Virus record (IMG/VR): IMGVR_UViG_3300032516_004143
Span: 1-20,814 of that record
Direction: 5' to 3' (one strand)
DNA from: a virus
DNA: 20,814 nucleotides
Made by a program: the position numbers and the translations under genes. The notes under the pieces are model-generated. The model ran no database searches. It was given only the letters and a program-made list of their open reading frames with translations, and was not told the origin of the DNA. Shown here one piece after another: positions 12,171-18,969 of this stretch (its first letter is position 1; each line of letters starts with the position of its first letter).

Positions 12171-12581
12171 TTACTCCTTATTAGTGGACAAACACATCTT
12201 TTCGAGCTCCCCGATATTTATCCCCTTCATAGAGATACAATCAAGTAACTCTTTTTGCATGGAATGTATAATGACTAAATCATCACGGTCTATCTCCCCT
12301 ACAGTTTTCTCAACTAGAATATCATATTCTAGAAGGTAGATTCTCTTCAGCAATGAATCATCAACTTTAAGGAACAGCTTATTTAGGAGAGATAACTTCT
12401 CCTCTATTTCCGGAGATAAAGGTCTCACGGAAACCATTTCAGAGGTTATTATAACCTCTTTCTTAGAAGAGTAGAATAAAGAATCTTCACTTTTCCTTAT
12501 CTTGCGGGTCTTTGAAAACTGCCTTATGTTGACAGATCCAGCAAACTTTTCGAAGCCTTGAAGGGAATCTAGTATGCCCAT
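12171..12581 (-). CDS. Hypothetical protein (136 aa)
   Basis: First gene of the unit driven by the promoter at 12626-12654. MGILDSLQGFEKFAGSVNIR, a basic Ser/Lys-rich segment (FSKTRKIRKSEDSLFYSSKK), then a long helical half (LSPEIEEKLSLLNKLFLKVD and LLKRIYLLEYDILVEKTVGE). TTGGAG lies seven bases before ATG 12581; the nine-codon longer form would begin at a position without a site. Together with the coiled-coil protein and the transglycosylase it makes a three-gene group. Not recognised. Confidence 0.7.
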   Translation of the reverse strand: MGILDSLQGFEKFAGSVNIRQFSKTRKIRKSEDSLFYSSKKEVIITSEMVSVRPLSPEIEEKLSLLNKLFLKVDDSLLKRIYLLEYDILVEKTVGEIDRDDLVIIHSMQKELLDCISMKGINIGELEKMCLSTNKE

Positions 12582-12625
12582 AATAACTCCAATTGTTTGA
12601 CCTGGCACCCATTTGATTGCAATTT

Positions 12626-12654
12626 AATATAATCAATAGGATTATCAATGTCAA
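12626..12654 (-). promoter_or_regulatory. Class 1 promoter
   Basis: TTGACA at 12654-12649, 17-base spacer, TATATT at 12631-12626, AACTAT upstream, AAATTGCAATCAAAT downstream. It drives 12581-11130 and perhaps on to the lipoprotein at 9897. Confidence 0.85.
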
Positions 12655-12677
12655 ATAGTTTTCTGGGGTTTTGAACC

Positions 12678-13007
12678 CTATCCCAGAGACCTAATGATAA
12701 CAATCAGGAGATATTTGGCAGTTACAAGAGGATAAGCATCTACCATAGGATTTTCCAATTTGAATAGGAAATCCCTGACAGCAATGCTTATTTCCTTTTC
12801 ATCCGGAATGACAGAAGATTCGATTGAGAACCAGATTGTAATGTTCTGAGAGGGACCGAATCTTGGAGAGAAATGTTGGACTAAATCGCAACGCTCGAAG
12901 GAATATCTTCCGGATAGCCAGGAGAGAAAAGAATTCAAAGGACTATCAGAGGAGGCATTACCCAACCCCACTCTAACATCATCCAATGTCAGCCAAGTCT
13001 TATCCAT
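12678..13007 (-). CDS. Hypothetical protein (109 aa)
   Basis: MDKTWLTLDDVRVGLGNASS, then aromatic and beta-like stretches (FLSWLSGRYSFERCDLVQHF, NITIWFSIESSVIPDEKEIS) and a hydrophobic end (LVTAKYLLIVIIRSLG) that may be a strand or a short membrane segment. Unlike its neighbours it has no clear ribosome site before ATG 13007; TATATT at about 13035 suggests a leaderless or poorly translated transcript, or readthrough from the gene upstream past the terminator. No family recognised. Confidence 0.55.
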   Translation of the reverse strand: MDKTWLTLDDVRVGLGNASSDSPLNSFLSWLSGRYSFERCDLVQHFSPRFGPSQNITIWFSIESSVIPDEKEISIAVRDFLFKLENPMVDAYPLVTAKYLLIVIIRSLG

Positions 13008-13042
13008 GATTAAATATCATTGGGGTAAAGCAATATAACCAA

Positions 13043-13074
13043 AAGAGGGGGAGTTCTAAACAACTCCCCCTCTT
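13043..13074 (-). terminator. Strong intrinsic terminator after the 13084-13347 gene
   Basis: AAGAGGGGGAGTT and AACTCCCCCTCTT form a perfect 13-bp GC-rich stem with a six-base loop, nine bases after the stop. TT of the stem end continues as TTTTGG on the minus strand. It isolates the single-gene unit. Confidence 0.8.
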
Positions 13075-13083
13075 CCCAGTGAT

Positions 13084-13347
13084 TTATCCCGGCAGCTGGT
13101 AAAGAGCATTGCGACCAGTGTGGTTTGAAGCCTTTCCTCCCACTGCCTTGCGGGCAAGGACCCGAGCCTTCTTGGCTGCCTTGCTGATCGCCGCCTTGTC
13201 GGCACCTTCCTCAAAGAGGCCAAGGGCGGAGGCAATCTGCCCTGCCGTCATACCTGACGGATTTGCCTCAAGAATTGCCTTCACTTTGTCAATCGCCGTT
13301 TCCTTGACTTCCGGGGCAACTGTGGTGACTTCTGCGGTCTGGCTCAT
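13084..13347 (-). CDS. Small winged-helix-like DNA-binding protein (87 aa)
   Basis: A disordered start (TAEVTTVAPEVKETA) leads into a helix-turn-helix: AIDKVKAILEANPSGMTAGQ then IASALGLFEEGADKAAISKA, followed by a basic wing-like end (KKARVLARKAVGGKASNHTG, then RNALYQLPG). The pattern GMTAGQIASALGL is typical of a recognition helix pair. Monocistronic: a class 2 site upstream, AAAGGAGAAGTT before the ATG, and a strong terminator after it. GC-rich codons set it apart from its neighbours, as with the 1860-2231 gene, suggesting high expression. A nucleoid-type or regulatory protein is likely; its targets are unknown. Confidence 0.65.
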   Translation of the reverse strand: MSQTAEVTTVAPEVKETAIDKVKAILEANPSGMTAGQIASALGLFEEGADKAAISKAAKKARVLARKAVGGKASNHTGRNALYQLPG

Positions 13348-13401
13348 AACTTCTCCTTTGAATGGTTAGTGGTTGATTAACCCATTGATTTAGGGTACTA
13401 C

Positions 13402-13418
13402 AATATAATAAACCGTGG
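13402..13418 (-). promoter_or_regulatory. Class 2 promoter-like site
   Basis: Minus strand CCACGG, TTTAT, TATATT, followed by GTAGTA. No -35 match lies 17 bases upstream. Same box-to-box spacing (5) as the sites at 17559, 19675 and 19725. It precedes the winged-helix gene by 55 bases. Confidence 0.7.
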
Positions 13419-13421
13419 TGA

Positions 13422-13682
13422 CTACTTCCTATAAAATTTGGTCCTTAGTCCTACTAATGTAAGGTAGATTTCTGTTACACGTTTAATGGTACGCCCGTCG
13501 CCTCTGAATAGATAATCAAGTTTACTTCCCCAATGACAAGCATGTTCTGGACCTAATATACGCCAGAACAATTCACAAGTCATAACTGCCAAATAAGGAT
13601 GAGAACTTTTTCCTGCTTCTGTTATCACCAATCTTTCTAATTCCCCTACAAGTGTATCAACTCTATCACCTCTTGTGGGCAT
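13422..13682 (-). CDS. Hypothetical protein (86 aa)
   Basis: Last gene of the ubiquitin-like operon. All helical, with MPTRGDRVDTLVGELERLVI, then a Cys/His/Trp-rich middle (MTCELFWRILGPEHACHWGS) and a basic end (DGRTIKRVTEIYLTLVGLRT). The two Cys and nearby His could bind metal. Its ATG overlaps the preceding TAA by one base (TAATG). Whether it works with the conjugation genes is unknown, but operon coupling makes it a candidate partner. Confidence 0.65.
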   Translation of the reverse strand: MPTRGDRVDTLVGELERLVITEAGKSSHPYLAVMTCELFWRILGPEHACHWGSKLDYLFRGDGRTIKRVTEIYLTLVGLRTKFYRK

Positions 13683-13945
13683 TAATTCATCCTCGATTTA
13701 ACAACGGTTAGTAGCTGGCTCTTCTGTTGTTCTGTAAATTGTTCTCCAATCTCAGGGAAGACCAAATCATCATCCATTACATGAACGTGTATATTTCCAT
13801 CTAGGGTTCTAACAATCATCTCGTCAGTTGATACATAGAGATTTGCTAGAAGGCCCCATACCTCCAATGGTGAAGGTACATCAGGATATACAATCCATTC
13901 ACCAGTAAGTTTTTTCTTCGCCTCTACCCTATACACTTTACTCAC
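13682..13945 (-). CDS. Hypothetical protein (87 aa)
   Basis: MSKVYRVEAKKKLTGEWIVY then PDVPSPLEVWGLLANLYVST and LDGNIHVHVMDDDLVFPEIG: beta-rich first two thirds and a helical end (TEQQKSQLLTVVKSRMN). Overlaps the 13942-14178 gene by four bases (ATGA) and the next gene by one base. No family recognised. Part of the ubiquitin-like operon. Confidence 0.65.
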   Translation of the reverse strand: MSKVYRVEAKKKLTGEWIVYPDVPSPLEVWGLLANLYVSTDEMIVRTLDGNIHVHVMDDDLVFPEIGEQFTEQQKSQLLTVVKSRMN

Positions 13946-14178
13946 CCCGTGGCTCCCTTATTGTATTTAGCCGACAATCTGTCGTAAGTTTCTACCGCAA
14001 TCTTTTCTGCCTCTTCAACTGTTTGCCCATATACCTTAACAGCAATTTGTGTCTGGCCCTTCGAATTCATTGCGAGCTCAACGGATGATTGGGCAAGATT
14101 TGCAATGATTTTTTCACTTGAGCTATTAACACCGTTAATGATAGTTTTTTCGATTGTGCCTGATACCATTGTTTCCAT
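13942..14178 (-). CDS. Hypothetical protein (78 aa) directly after the E2-like gene
   Basis: N-terminal amphipathic helix (GTIEKTIINGVNSSSEKIIA), a strand (TQIAVKVYGQ), then a long helix (TVEEAEKIAVETYDRLSAKY) ending NKGATG. Its size and mixed alpha/beta content are compatible with a second small modifier or a chaperone, but the strand order does not clearly fit a beta-grasp and the terminal GATG lacks a diglycine. Ribosome site AAGGAGGTCAAG before ATG 14178; ten bases after the E2-like stop. Confidence 0.6.
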   Translation of the reverse strand: METMVSGTIEKTIINGVNSSSEKIIANLAQSSVELAMNSKGQTQIAVKVYGQTVEEAEKIAVETYDRLSAKYNKGATG

Positions 14179-14188
14179 CTTGACCTCC

Positions 14189-15625
14189 TTATGTTGGTAG
14201 TGCTTCGGCTTCCCTAGTCATATCTGCTACTGCAGTTGACAGTGAAACCTCCATCTGTGTCAGATCTAAAGAAGGTGTTTTATTTACCTTAAGTAATTTG
14301 CCCTTCATTACGATCCCATTGATTACCAATCGAGGTAAATCGCCAGGAGTCATCAATTTTCCCTGCTCAGAGTGATGACGTACCTTATCATTCCAATTCG
14401 CTAATGTCTGATCAGGGTAACAGGTATTTATATCATAACTCTTCAGATATGATATAAATAAATCAGCTATGGATAAAAAATCTCTCTGAAGTAGAGCCGT
14501 GCTAAAAGGCCTTAACCAATTACCAAGACATGGAGAAGTACCATTAATATGAGGATGAATATCATCGGGACAATTAGTTGGTGCAGGTCCTAATCTATCA
14601 AATTCAATTCTCAAAACATCCGAATTACTAGTAGTAATTGAACAATCAAACTTACCAATAGGTATACCCCCTATATCTAATTCAGGGGTCCTAACTATAA
14701 TGCGTCCATTATTTATCCGTGTCCCTGGATATTTATCTAGGACCCTTTTCCAGTTTTCAGTAAGTGCTGCATAGGTATGCTCAGTTTCTCCCCCACCTAA
14801 TTGTGTTCTTGCCCACAGCTCAAGCTTTGAGAGGTCAACTATTAACCTCAAGGCTTCTTCCTGCAGCCTCTTGACTTTGAACATATCAACCTTCTTATTA
14901 GTAAACCCTATCATAGTCTTGAAGAATCTCTCAAGTTCTTTACTTCTAATATCCCTAAAGAAGTTTCCAATATAATCCTGAATCGACTTTTTACCTACAT
15001 CCCTAGTTAACAACATCCCCAAAGTCAATAAGTACTGGAAAGTCAACCAACTTGATTCACTACTCACATCCCCCAACATAATAGGTAGGTTGAAATAATT
15101 CGCCCCGGGAATAGTTAATACTATAGGGAACTCATTATCCTGGTAGTAATGGATTCCATATATACTATCTTTCCAGGAACTAAACTCAGGTGTATCATTG
15201 AGTTTTATTTCAAAGACTGGGTCAGTATATAACCTAAGGGGCTCATTAGTAGGAATTGATGACCTGAAAGATGCCATTTCATGTGGAACTGGATGCCAAT
15301 TAAAATCAACAGAGATCCTTCTAGAATAATCTGCAGCTTCTCTATCATTCCCAACACCTCCTACAGTAATAATAAACAGATCTTTATATTTGCTTGCAGC
15401 CTCTAGGTACGAGGCTGGAGGCAATCTTAGATCACAACATTTATCAATCCAAATAATTCTGATACTTTCAGGAGGAACCTTTGCAATAAGAGCATAATCC
15501 TCCCTAGCCTTGATTATGTAATCAGGAATATCCCCTGTAGTATAATTCTTCACACCCACAACATAAATATTATTAGTTGTAGGAGATGATAATATCTTCT
15601 CAAGCCTGGTCGGGGTCGGGAACAT
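14189..15625 (-). CDS. Protein with E2 (UBC)-like active-site region (478 aa)
   Basis: Probable conjugating enzyme of the ubiquitin-like system. Residues about 305-400 follow the E2 layout: strands RIIVRTPELDIGGIPIG, KFDCSITTSNSDVLRIEFDR, a Pro-rich turn LGPAPTNCPDD, then HPHI at 357-360, INGTSPCLGNW with Cys366, and helices RPFSTALLQRDFLSIADLFI. Canonical E2s have HPN, then about ten residues later a catalytic Cys in a CL string, as here. The first 300 residues are unrecognised; NIYVVGVKNYTT and DLFIITVGGVGNDREAADY suggest an alpha/beta region. A normal UBC domain is about 150 residues, so this is a large fusion. Start: GAGGAGG six bases before ATG, overlapping the E1-like gene by 26 bases. 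Confidence 0.7.
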   Translation of the reverse strand: MFPTPTRLEKILSSPTTNNIYVVGVKNYTTGDIPDYIIKAREDYALIAKVPPESIRIIWIDKCCDLRLPPASYLEAASKYKDLFIITVGGVGNDREAADYSRRISVDFNWHPVPHEMASFRSSIPTNEPLRLYTDPVFEIKLNDTPEFSSWKDSIYGIHYYQDNEFPIVLTIPGANYFNLPIMLGDVSSESSWLTFQYLLTLGMLLTRDVGKKSIQDYIGNFFRDIRSKELERFFKTMIGFTNKKVDMFKVKRLQEEALRLIVDLSKLELWARTQLGGGETEHTYAALTENWKRVLDKYPGTRINNGRIIVRTPELDIGGIPIGKFDCSITTSNSDVLRIEFDRLGPAPTNCPDDIHPHINGTSPCLGNWLRPFSTALLQRDFLSIADLFISYLKSYDINTCYPDQTLANWNDKVRHHSEQGKLMTPGDLPRLVINGIVMKGKLLKVNKTPSLDLTQMEVSLSTAVADMTREAEALPT

Positions 15626-16367
15626 CTTCGGCCTCCTCTTCTTCAGTTATTTCTACTTCCACTCCCTCTTCATTGAAGTGATAGAACTGGCGATTGAAAT
15701 GATCATAAACCATTTTGAATGCCACAGGCTTTTCAATCAGAATATTTCTTATGGTCTGGACTATCAATCCCCCTACCATGAACATCATATCAGCAATGCC
15801 CGCTGCTGTACATGATAAAGGAGTAGCCTCTGCATCAGAGAACAATGAATTAGAATAGGCCTTTGTTTGGGTTTGGTCACCCATATCTACTGTATAGATT
15901 TCAAGAACCTGTCCTGCCAATCTTCCATCAATCAAGACATTAACCAAAGACTTACTACAATGTTCAAACAATTCTTTCCTGGACTGCATATTGTCCATAG
16001 CAGACACAACAATACCCCCCATTTGAAGAAAAGATGTATCATTTTGCCAATAATTCTCAAGACACATAATTTCATTATCACCCGATCTACCTAGTCTGTC
16101 CATCAAAGCAAGAACCTTTGGTTGCCCAATATCACCACTATAGAACATTTGATTAGCTACATTATGAAGTTCTACTTTATCTGGATCAATGAGGAACATC
16201 TGCTTAATACCAATACGGGTTAGGCCCTCAGCAGTAACTGAACCTATTCCACCACAACCTACTATTATAATCAATGGATTACAATGTGTATCTGGATTAT
16301 ACCAATCCCTTTGGCGAACAAAGGGATCATTACTCACCGTCTCCGTAGTCGATATTGATTCTTCCAT
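15600..16367 (-). CDS. ThiF/E1-like adenylating enzyme (255 aa)
   Basis: Adenylates the C-terminus of a ubiquitin-like protein using ATP. IIIVGCGGIGSVTAEGLTRI (33-52) is the GxGGxG nucleotide loop; FLIDPDKVELHN (58-69) supplies the acidic residues; DIGQPKV (79-85) and VVSAMDNMQSRKEL (120-133) are the usual later motifs; PLSCTAAG (183-190) holds Cys186, the candidate thioester Cys. The family NxxRQ Arg is Asn here (NVANQ). Very acidic tail (ITEEEEAEDVPDPDQ). ATG 16367 has TTGGAG six bases before it and is preferred to the TTG at 16379. Overlaps the JAB gene by 38 bases and the E2-like gene by 26. Confidence 0.9.
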   Translation of the reverse strand: MEESISTTETVSNDPFVRQRDWYNPDTHCNPLIIIVGCGGIGSVTAEGLTRIGIKQMFLIDPDKVELHNVANQMFYSGDIGQPKVLALMDRLGRSGDNEIMCLENYWQNDTSFLQMGGIVVSAMDNMQSRKELFEHCSKSLVNVLIDGRLAGQVLEIYTVDMGDQTQTKAYSNSLFSDAEATPLSCTAAGIADMMFMVGGLIVQTIRNILIEKPVAFKMVYDHFNRQFYHFNEEGVEVEITEEEEAEDVPDPDQA

Positions 16368-17253
16368 GGGTTTCTCCAAAAGTTTCTTTTAAGGGGCCGT
16401 ACAAATCCCCCTTGGTAAAGGGATCATAAGCACCGCCATCAGATATAGCCCAACGGACTCTGAATTCATTAAAGGTAGAACCTGTCATCAAAGCATTTAG
16501 TGCTGCCTTTTTAAGCCAAATAGGTAGCTTTCTAAATACCTGGTAGTCTTTACCAAAGAATTCAGACATCAAGGTGTCCTGTGTAATAAGTGCATCTAGA
16601 TCAGGAACACCTTTATTTCTCTTGAGGAACTTCTTAAGAGGCTTGGGTAGTGAGAGCTTCCTTTCATTGTTCAGATAATGGAAAAGGCTTTCCTGAGTGG
16701 ATTTGCTACCATTCAATACAGATGTCTGAACTGCAACAGGTTTGCGGAACTTTACCTTTGAAAGGACCTCTGAAGCCATACTCATCTGTGTCTTCTGTGA
16801 CAAAGTAAAATCAGGTCTTAACTCAACACCAATATGACAAGCAACAGGCCTGAAGTAGTTGACCCGACAAATACATTCTCCAGCGAAGTTGACTACTATG
16901 GAGATTAAATAATCAACAGCCTTACCCCAGTCATCTATATGTTCTTGATCGGTGCCAGATACAAAGGCTTTTGAAGACCCATGAGAATGCCACCATACCC
17001 TATATTGCTCAGGCTTCTTTGACGAAGCAATATATGGGGCAAGATCTTCCATTTTGAAGTCTACATCACCTGTGCCAGCTGTTTGTTCAATAAGGATCAA
17101 ACTATGAATCAATCCTCTATTAGGATCATAAAGCCCATATCCCCCGATCTCCATAGGACTATTGGTATCGGGGGATATGGCTAGTTTTGCCCAATGAAAC
17201 AGCTTAGCATAATCTTCTGGGGTGATGTTAATCACTACAGAAGAATTAGCCAT
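16330..17253 (-). CDS. JAB/JAMM metalloprotease domain protein (307 aa)
   Basis: Likely isopeptidase or processing protease for the ubiquitin-like protein. The JAMM signature is complete: Glu35 in PMEIGGYG, then VWWHSHGSSKAFVSGTDQEH with His89, His91, Ser99 and Asp102 (HxH-x7-S-x2-D), which bind zinc and catalysis. The domain occupies about residues 5-160. The last 150 residues are unrecognised and basic (LSLPKPLKKFLKRNKGVPDL). The start at 17253 overlaps the TGA of the Ubl gene (TGATG), a sign of coupled translation. Also overlaps the E1-like gene. JAB proteins can trim Ubl precursors or remove Ubls from targets; which applies is not shown. Confidence 0.9.
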   Translation of the reverse strand: MANSSVVINITPEDYAKLFHWAKLAISPDTNSPMEIGGYGLYDPNRGLIHSLILIEQTAGTGDVDFKMEDLAPYIASSKKPEQYRVWWHSHGSSKAFVSGTDQEHIDDWGKAVDYLISIVVNFAGECICRVNYFRPVACHIGVELRPDFTLSQKTQMSMASEVLSKVKFRKPVAVQTSVLNGSKSTQESLFHYLNNERKLSLPKPLKKFLKRNKGVPDLDALITQDTLMSEFFGKDYQVFRKLPIWLKKAALNALMTGSTFNEFRVRWAISDGGAYDPFTKGDLYGPLKETFGETHGRINIDYGDGE

Positions 17254-17519
17254 CAATTCCCTGCCTTTCCTTTGGGCATTGCCACGATATTGTCATTCGG
17301 CTGAATTTGAGCCGAATTTTCTACCCGATCGGGCCCAACACAAAGGATATAGGTTGAAATGCTATGTTTCTGGGCTAGCTGTCCATAGGTCGTCCCAGGT
17401 GTAACTTTAACCGGTTTTGTTGCTTGTCCAAGAATTGTCAACTTGACACCGAAGACCTTCTTAGGGACTACTTTCGGAGTTGACTTTGTTGAAGTCGCTT
17501 TCTTCACTGGTTTATTCAT
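17253..17519 (-). CDS. Ubiquitin-like beta-grasp protein, ThiS/MoaD-type (88 aa)
   Basis: Probable modifier of the conjugation operon. After a Lys-rich, likely flexible N-terminus (residues 1-22), a beta-grasp pattern follows: strand FGVKLTILGQ, strand KPVKVTPG, helix TTYGQLAQKHSI, strand TYILCVGPD, and DRVENSAQIQPNDNIVAMPK ending GKAGN. The VxVxPGTT-helix and the NDxIxxxP end match ThiS/MoaD-type proteins. The terminus is AGN, not GG; loss of the last Asn would leave a single Gly. MNK at 17519 is chosen because GGAAGAAGAA and the class 2 site lie upstream; a longer frame would cross the promoter. First gene of the operon. Confidence 0.8.
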   Translation of the reverse strand: MNKPVKKATSTKSTPKVVPKKVFGVKLTILGQATKPVKVTPGTTYGQLAQKHSISTYILCVGPDRVENSAQIQPNDNIVAMPKGKAGN

Positions 17520-17558
17520 TTCTTCTTCCTTTCTATGGTGTTGATTTGATTGAAAGAC

Positions 17559-17575
17559 AATATAATATACTGTGG
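17559..17575 (-). promoter_or_regulatory. Class 2 promoter-like site before the Ubl operon
   Basis: Minus strand CCACAG, TATAT, TATATT, then GTCTTTC. No TTGACA lies 17 bases upstream. It would start transcription about 35 bases before the Ubl ATG. Confidence 0.7.
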
Positions 17576-17584
17576 ACTTTGATT

Positions 17585-17647
17585 TCACCTCTTCTTAAAG
17601 AAGTTGAGGATGTACAATAACAGACATAACCATAAAACCGTAGCCAT
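17585..17647 (-). CDS. Possible 20-aa membrane micropeptide
   Basis: After the ligase stop (17653) comes a near-perfect ribosome site, AAAGGAGGTTAAC, followed by two ATGs. The second starts a 20-residue peptide, MATVLWLCLLLYILNF then FKKR, a single hydrophobic span with a basic end, as in known single-pass micropeptides. The first ATG gives an 18-residue alternative (MHGYGFMVMSVIVHPQ) in another frame, also hydrophobic. A ribosome site this strong with no larger gene to serve makes one of the two likely. The ribosome site itself overlaps the ligase end. Confidence 0.45.
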   Translation of the reverse strand: MATVLWLCLLLYILNFFKKR

Positions 17648-17652
17648 GCATG

Positions 17653-18969
17653 TTAACCTCCTTTATGTATGATATCTGTCTCAGTCTTATCAGGGCGCAG
17701 CCTAACAAAACGGGGGAACCTGAGACTATATCCTCCCGAATCATTAATTGTAACTCTGTCAAACTTGACTTCAATGAGGGTGCCAAGTAGAGATCTCCTA
17801 ATATTCCAAAGATCAGCCCTTTGACTATCTGAGAAACCCCCACCCACCCTTACCTCAAAACCCGCATTTCCAATAGGAGTATAAACTGGAAGTTCTACAA
17901 CTATTGCTCCCAACAAGCCTTTATACTTCCCTTCTCCTTCCTGAAACCCAATAATCTTAAGATCCAGAGTATCAGTAGGCTTCATTTTCAACCAGGCTTT
18001 ATGTCTCTTGAAATAATAAGGAGCATTAGGATCCTTCAGCATTGCCCCTTCATAGCCTTTCTCGAGGAATTCATTATAAATGATCTGAGCATCCTCCCAA
18101 CTCTTGGTCTCCATACTATCAATAAGTTCGAGATTGTTACCTACATAGGAAACCAATAGGTTTTCCAACCAGGAACGTCTTTGACTGAATGACAGATTAA
18201 CTATCTTTGACCCTTTAGGGTAATTATCCATGGAAAACCCATCAAACACAGTGAGCAGGGTATCACTAGTGTCTACATTGTATTTTCGTCTCACCTGACT
18301 CATTGTACTCTGAAATGACCCCCTACCTACCAATTCTCCATCAAGAATAAAGTCTCCAGGGATTTCAGCAATCTCAGAGGCAATCTGGGGGTAATTTTCA
18401 AAGGTATGCCCACGCCTAGACCAGAGAGTTACTTTATCCTCTGACTTGACAACGAAACAACGTACACCGTCCAGTTTGGGTTCTATAATGCAAGGGAACG
18501 TAGGTTCTACTCCGTCTTCAATCTTCTTGGCTTTCATTACTTCAAATGTAGGGATGAAACCATCCCCATAAACATCTAACAGGATTTGAACACCAACCCC
18601 TACACCTAAATCCCTATCAAGGATCTTGAGGTATAAATCCGCCTCTTTGGGGTGTGCCCTATTTATGAAGTTAGACACTACTGCATCAGCATCTGCTCCA
18701 CGCCAGGCTCCACCCCTTAATCCATCAAGAATCTCCCTGAACATAGGCCATCCAACTGTACCTGCTTCATTGGGATTTGGTTTGCCAGAGGGGGTTTTAA
18801 TCCAATAACGGTAGAAGGGGTTATAGGTGTAAAAGAAAATTTCTTGGAGAAAGGCATCCGTTTTTGCTGCACCAAGTATAACCTTCTTTTCAATGGGGGA
18901 AGAAGTAGACTTGACTTTTTCCAAGATTTCGATCTGCCGCTTCAAAAATGAAGGGGAAATTTCATTCAT
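17653..18969 (-). CDS. ATP-dependent DNA ligase (438 aa)
   Basis: Joins nicks in duplex DNA, acting in replication and repair. The nucleotidyltransferase motifs appear in order: motif I EPKLDGVR at 163-170 with the adenylated Lys165, WSRRGHTF at 183-190 (motif Ia region), DGELVGRG at 210-217 (III), YEGAMLKD at 306-313 (IV), AWLKMKP at 325-331 (V), then an OB-fold C-terminus with KVKF-like VEVKFDRV. The N-terminal 150 residues form the extra DNA-binding domain seen in medium-sized viral and archaeal ligases. ATG 18969 overlaps the preceding TGA (ATGA). All key residues are present, so it should be active. It supports a phage-type replication module. Confidence 0.95.
   Translation of the reverse strand: MNEISPSFLKRQIEILEKVKSTSSPIEKKVILGAAKTDAFLQEIFFYTYNPFYRYWIKTPSGKPNPNEAGTVGWPMFREILDGLRGGAWRGADADAVVSNFINRAHPKEADLYLKILDRDLGVGVGVQILLDVYGDGFIPTFEVMKAKKIEDGVEPTFPCIIEPKLDGVRCFVVKSEDKVTLWSRRGHTFENYPQIASEIAEIPGDFILDGELVGRGSFQSTMSQVRRKYNVDTSDTLLTVFDGFSMDNYPKGSKIVNLSFSQRRSWLENLLVSYVGNNLELIDSMETKSWEDAQIIYNEFLEKGYEGAMLKDPNAPYYFKRHKAWLKMKPTDTLDLKIIGFQEGEGKYKGLLGAIVVELPVYTPIGNAGFEVRVGGGFSDSQRADLWNIRRSLLGTLIEVKFDRVTINDSGGYSLRFPRFVRLRPDKTETDIIHKGG

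Noticed and set aside
13422-17519. PRTRC plasmid cassette as an explanation of the E1/JAB genes
   Set aside because: PRTRC cassettes include a ParB-like protein and a characteristic short protein C. Neither is seen here, the beta-grasp protein is of ThiS/MoaD type, and the E2-like part is on a large separate protein.
13422-17519. Simple thiamine or molybdopterin sulfur-carrier pathway
   Set aside because: A ThiS/MoaD-like protein with a ThiF-like enzyme could fit, but the JAB and E2-like genes and the non-GG terminus argue for protein conjugation. Not fully excluded.
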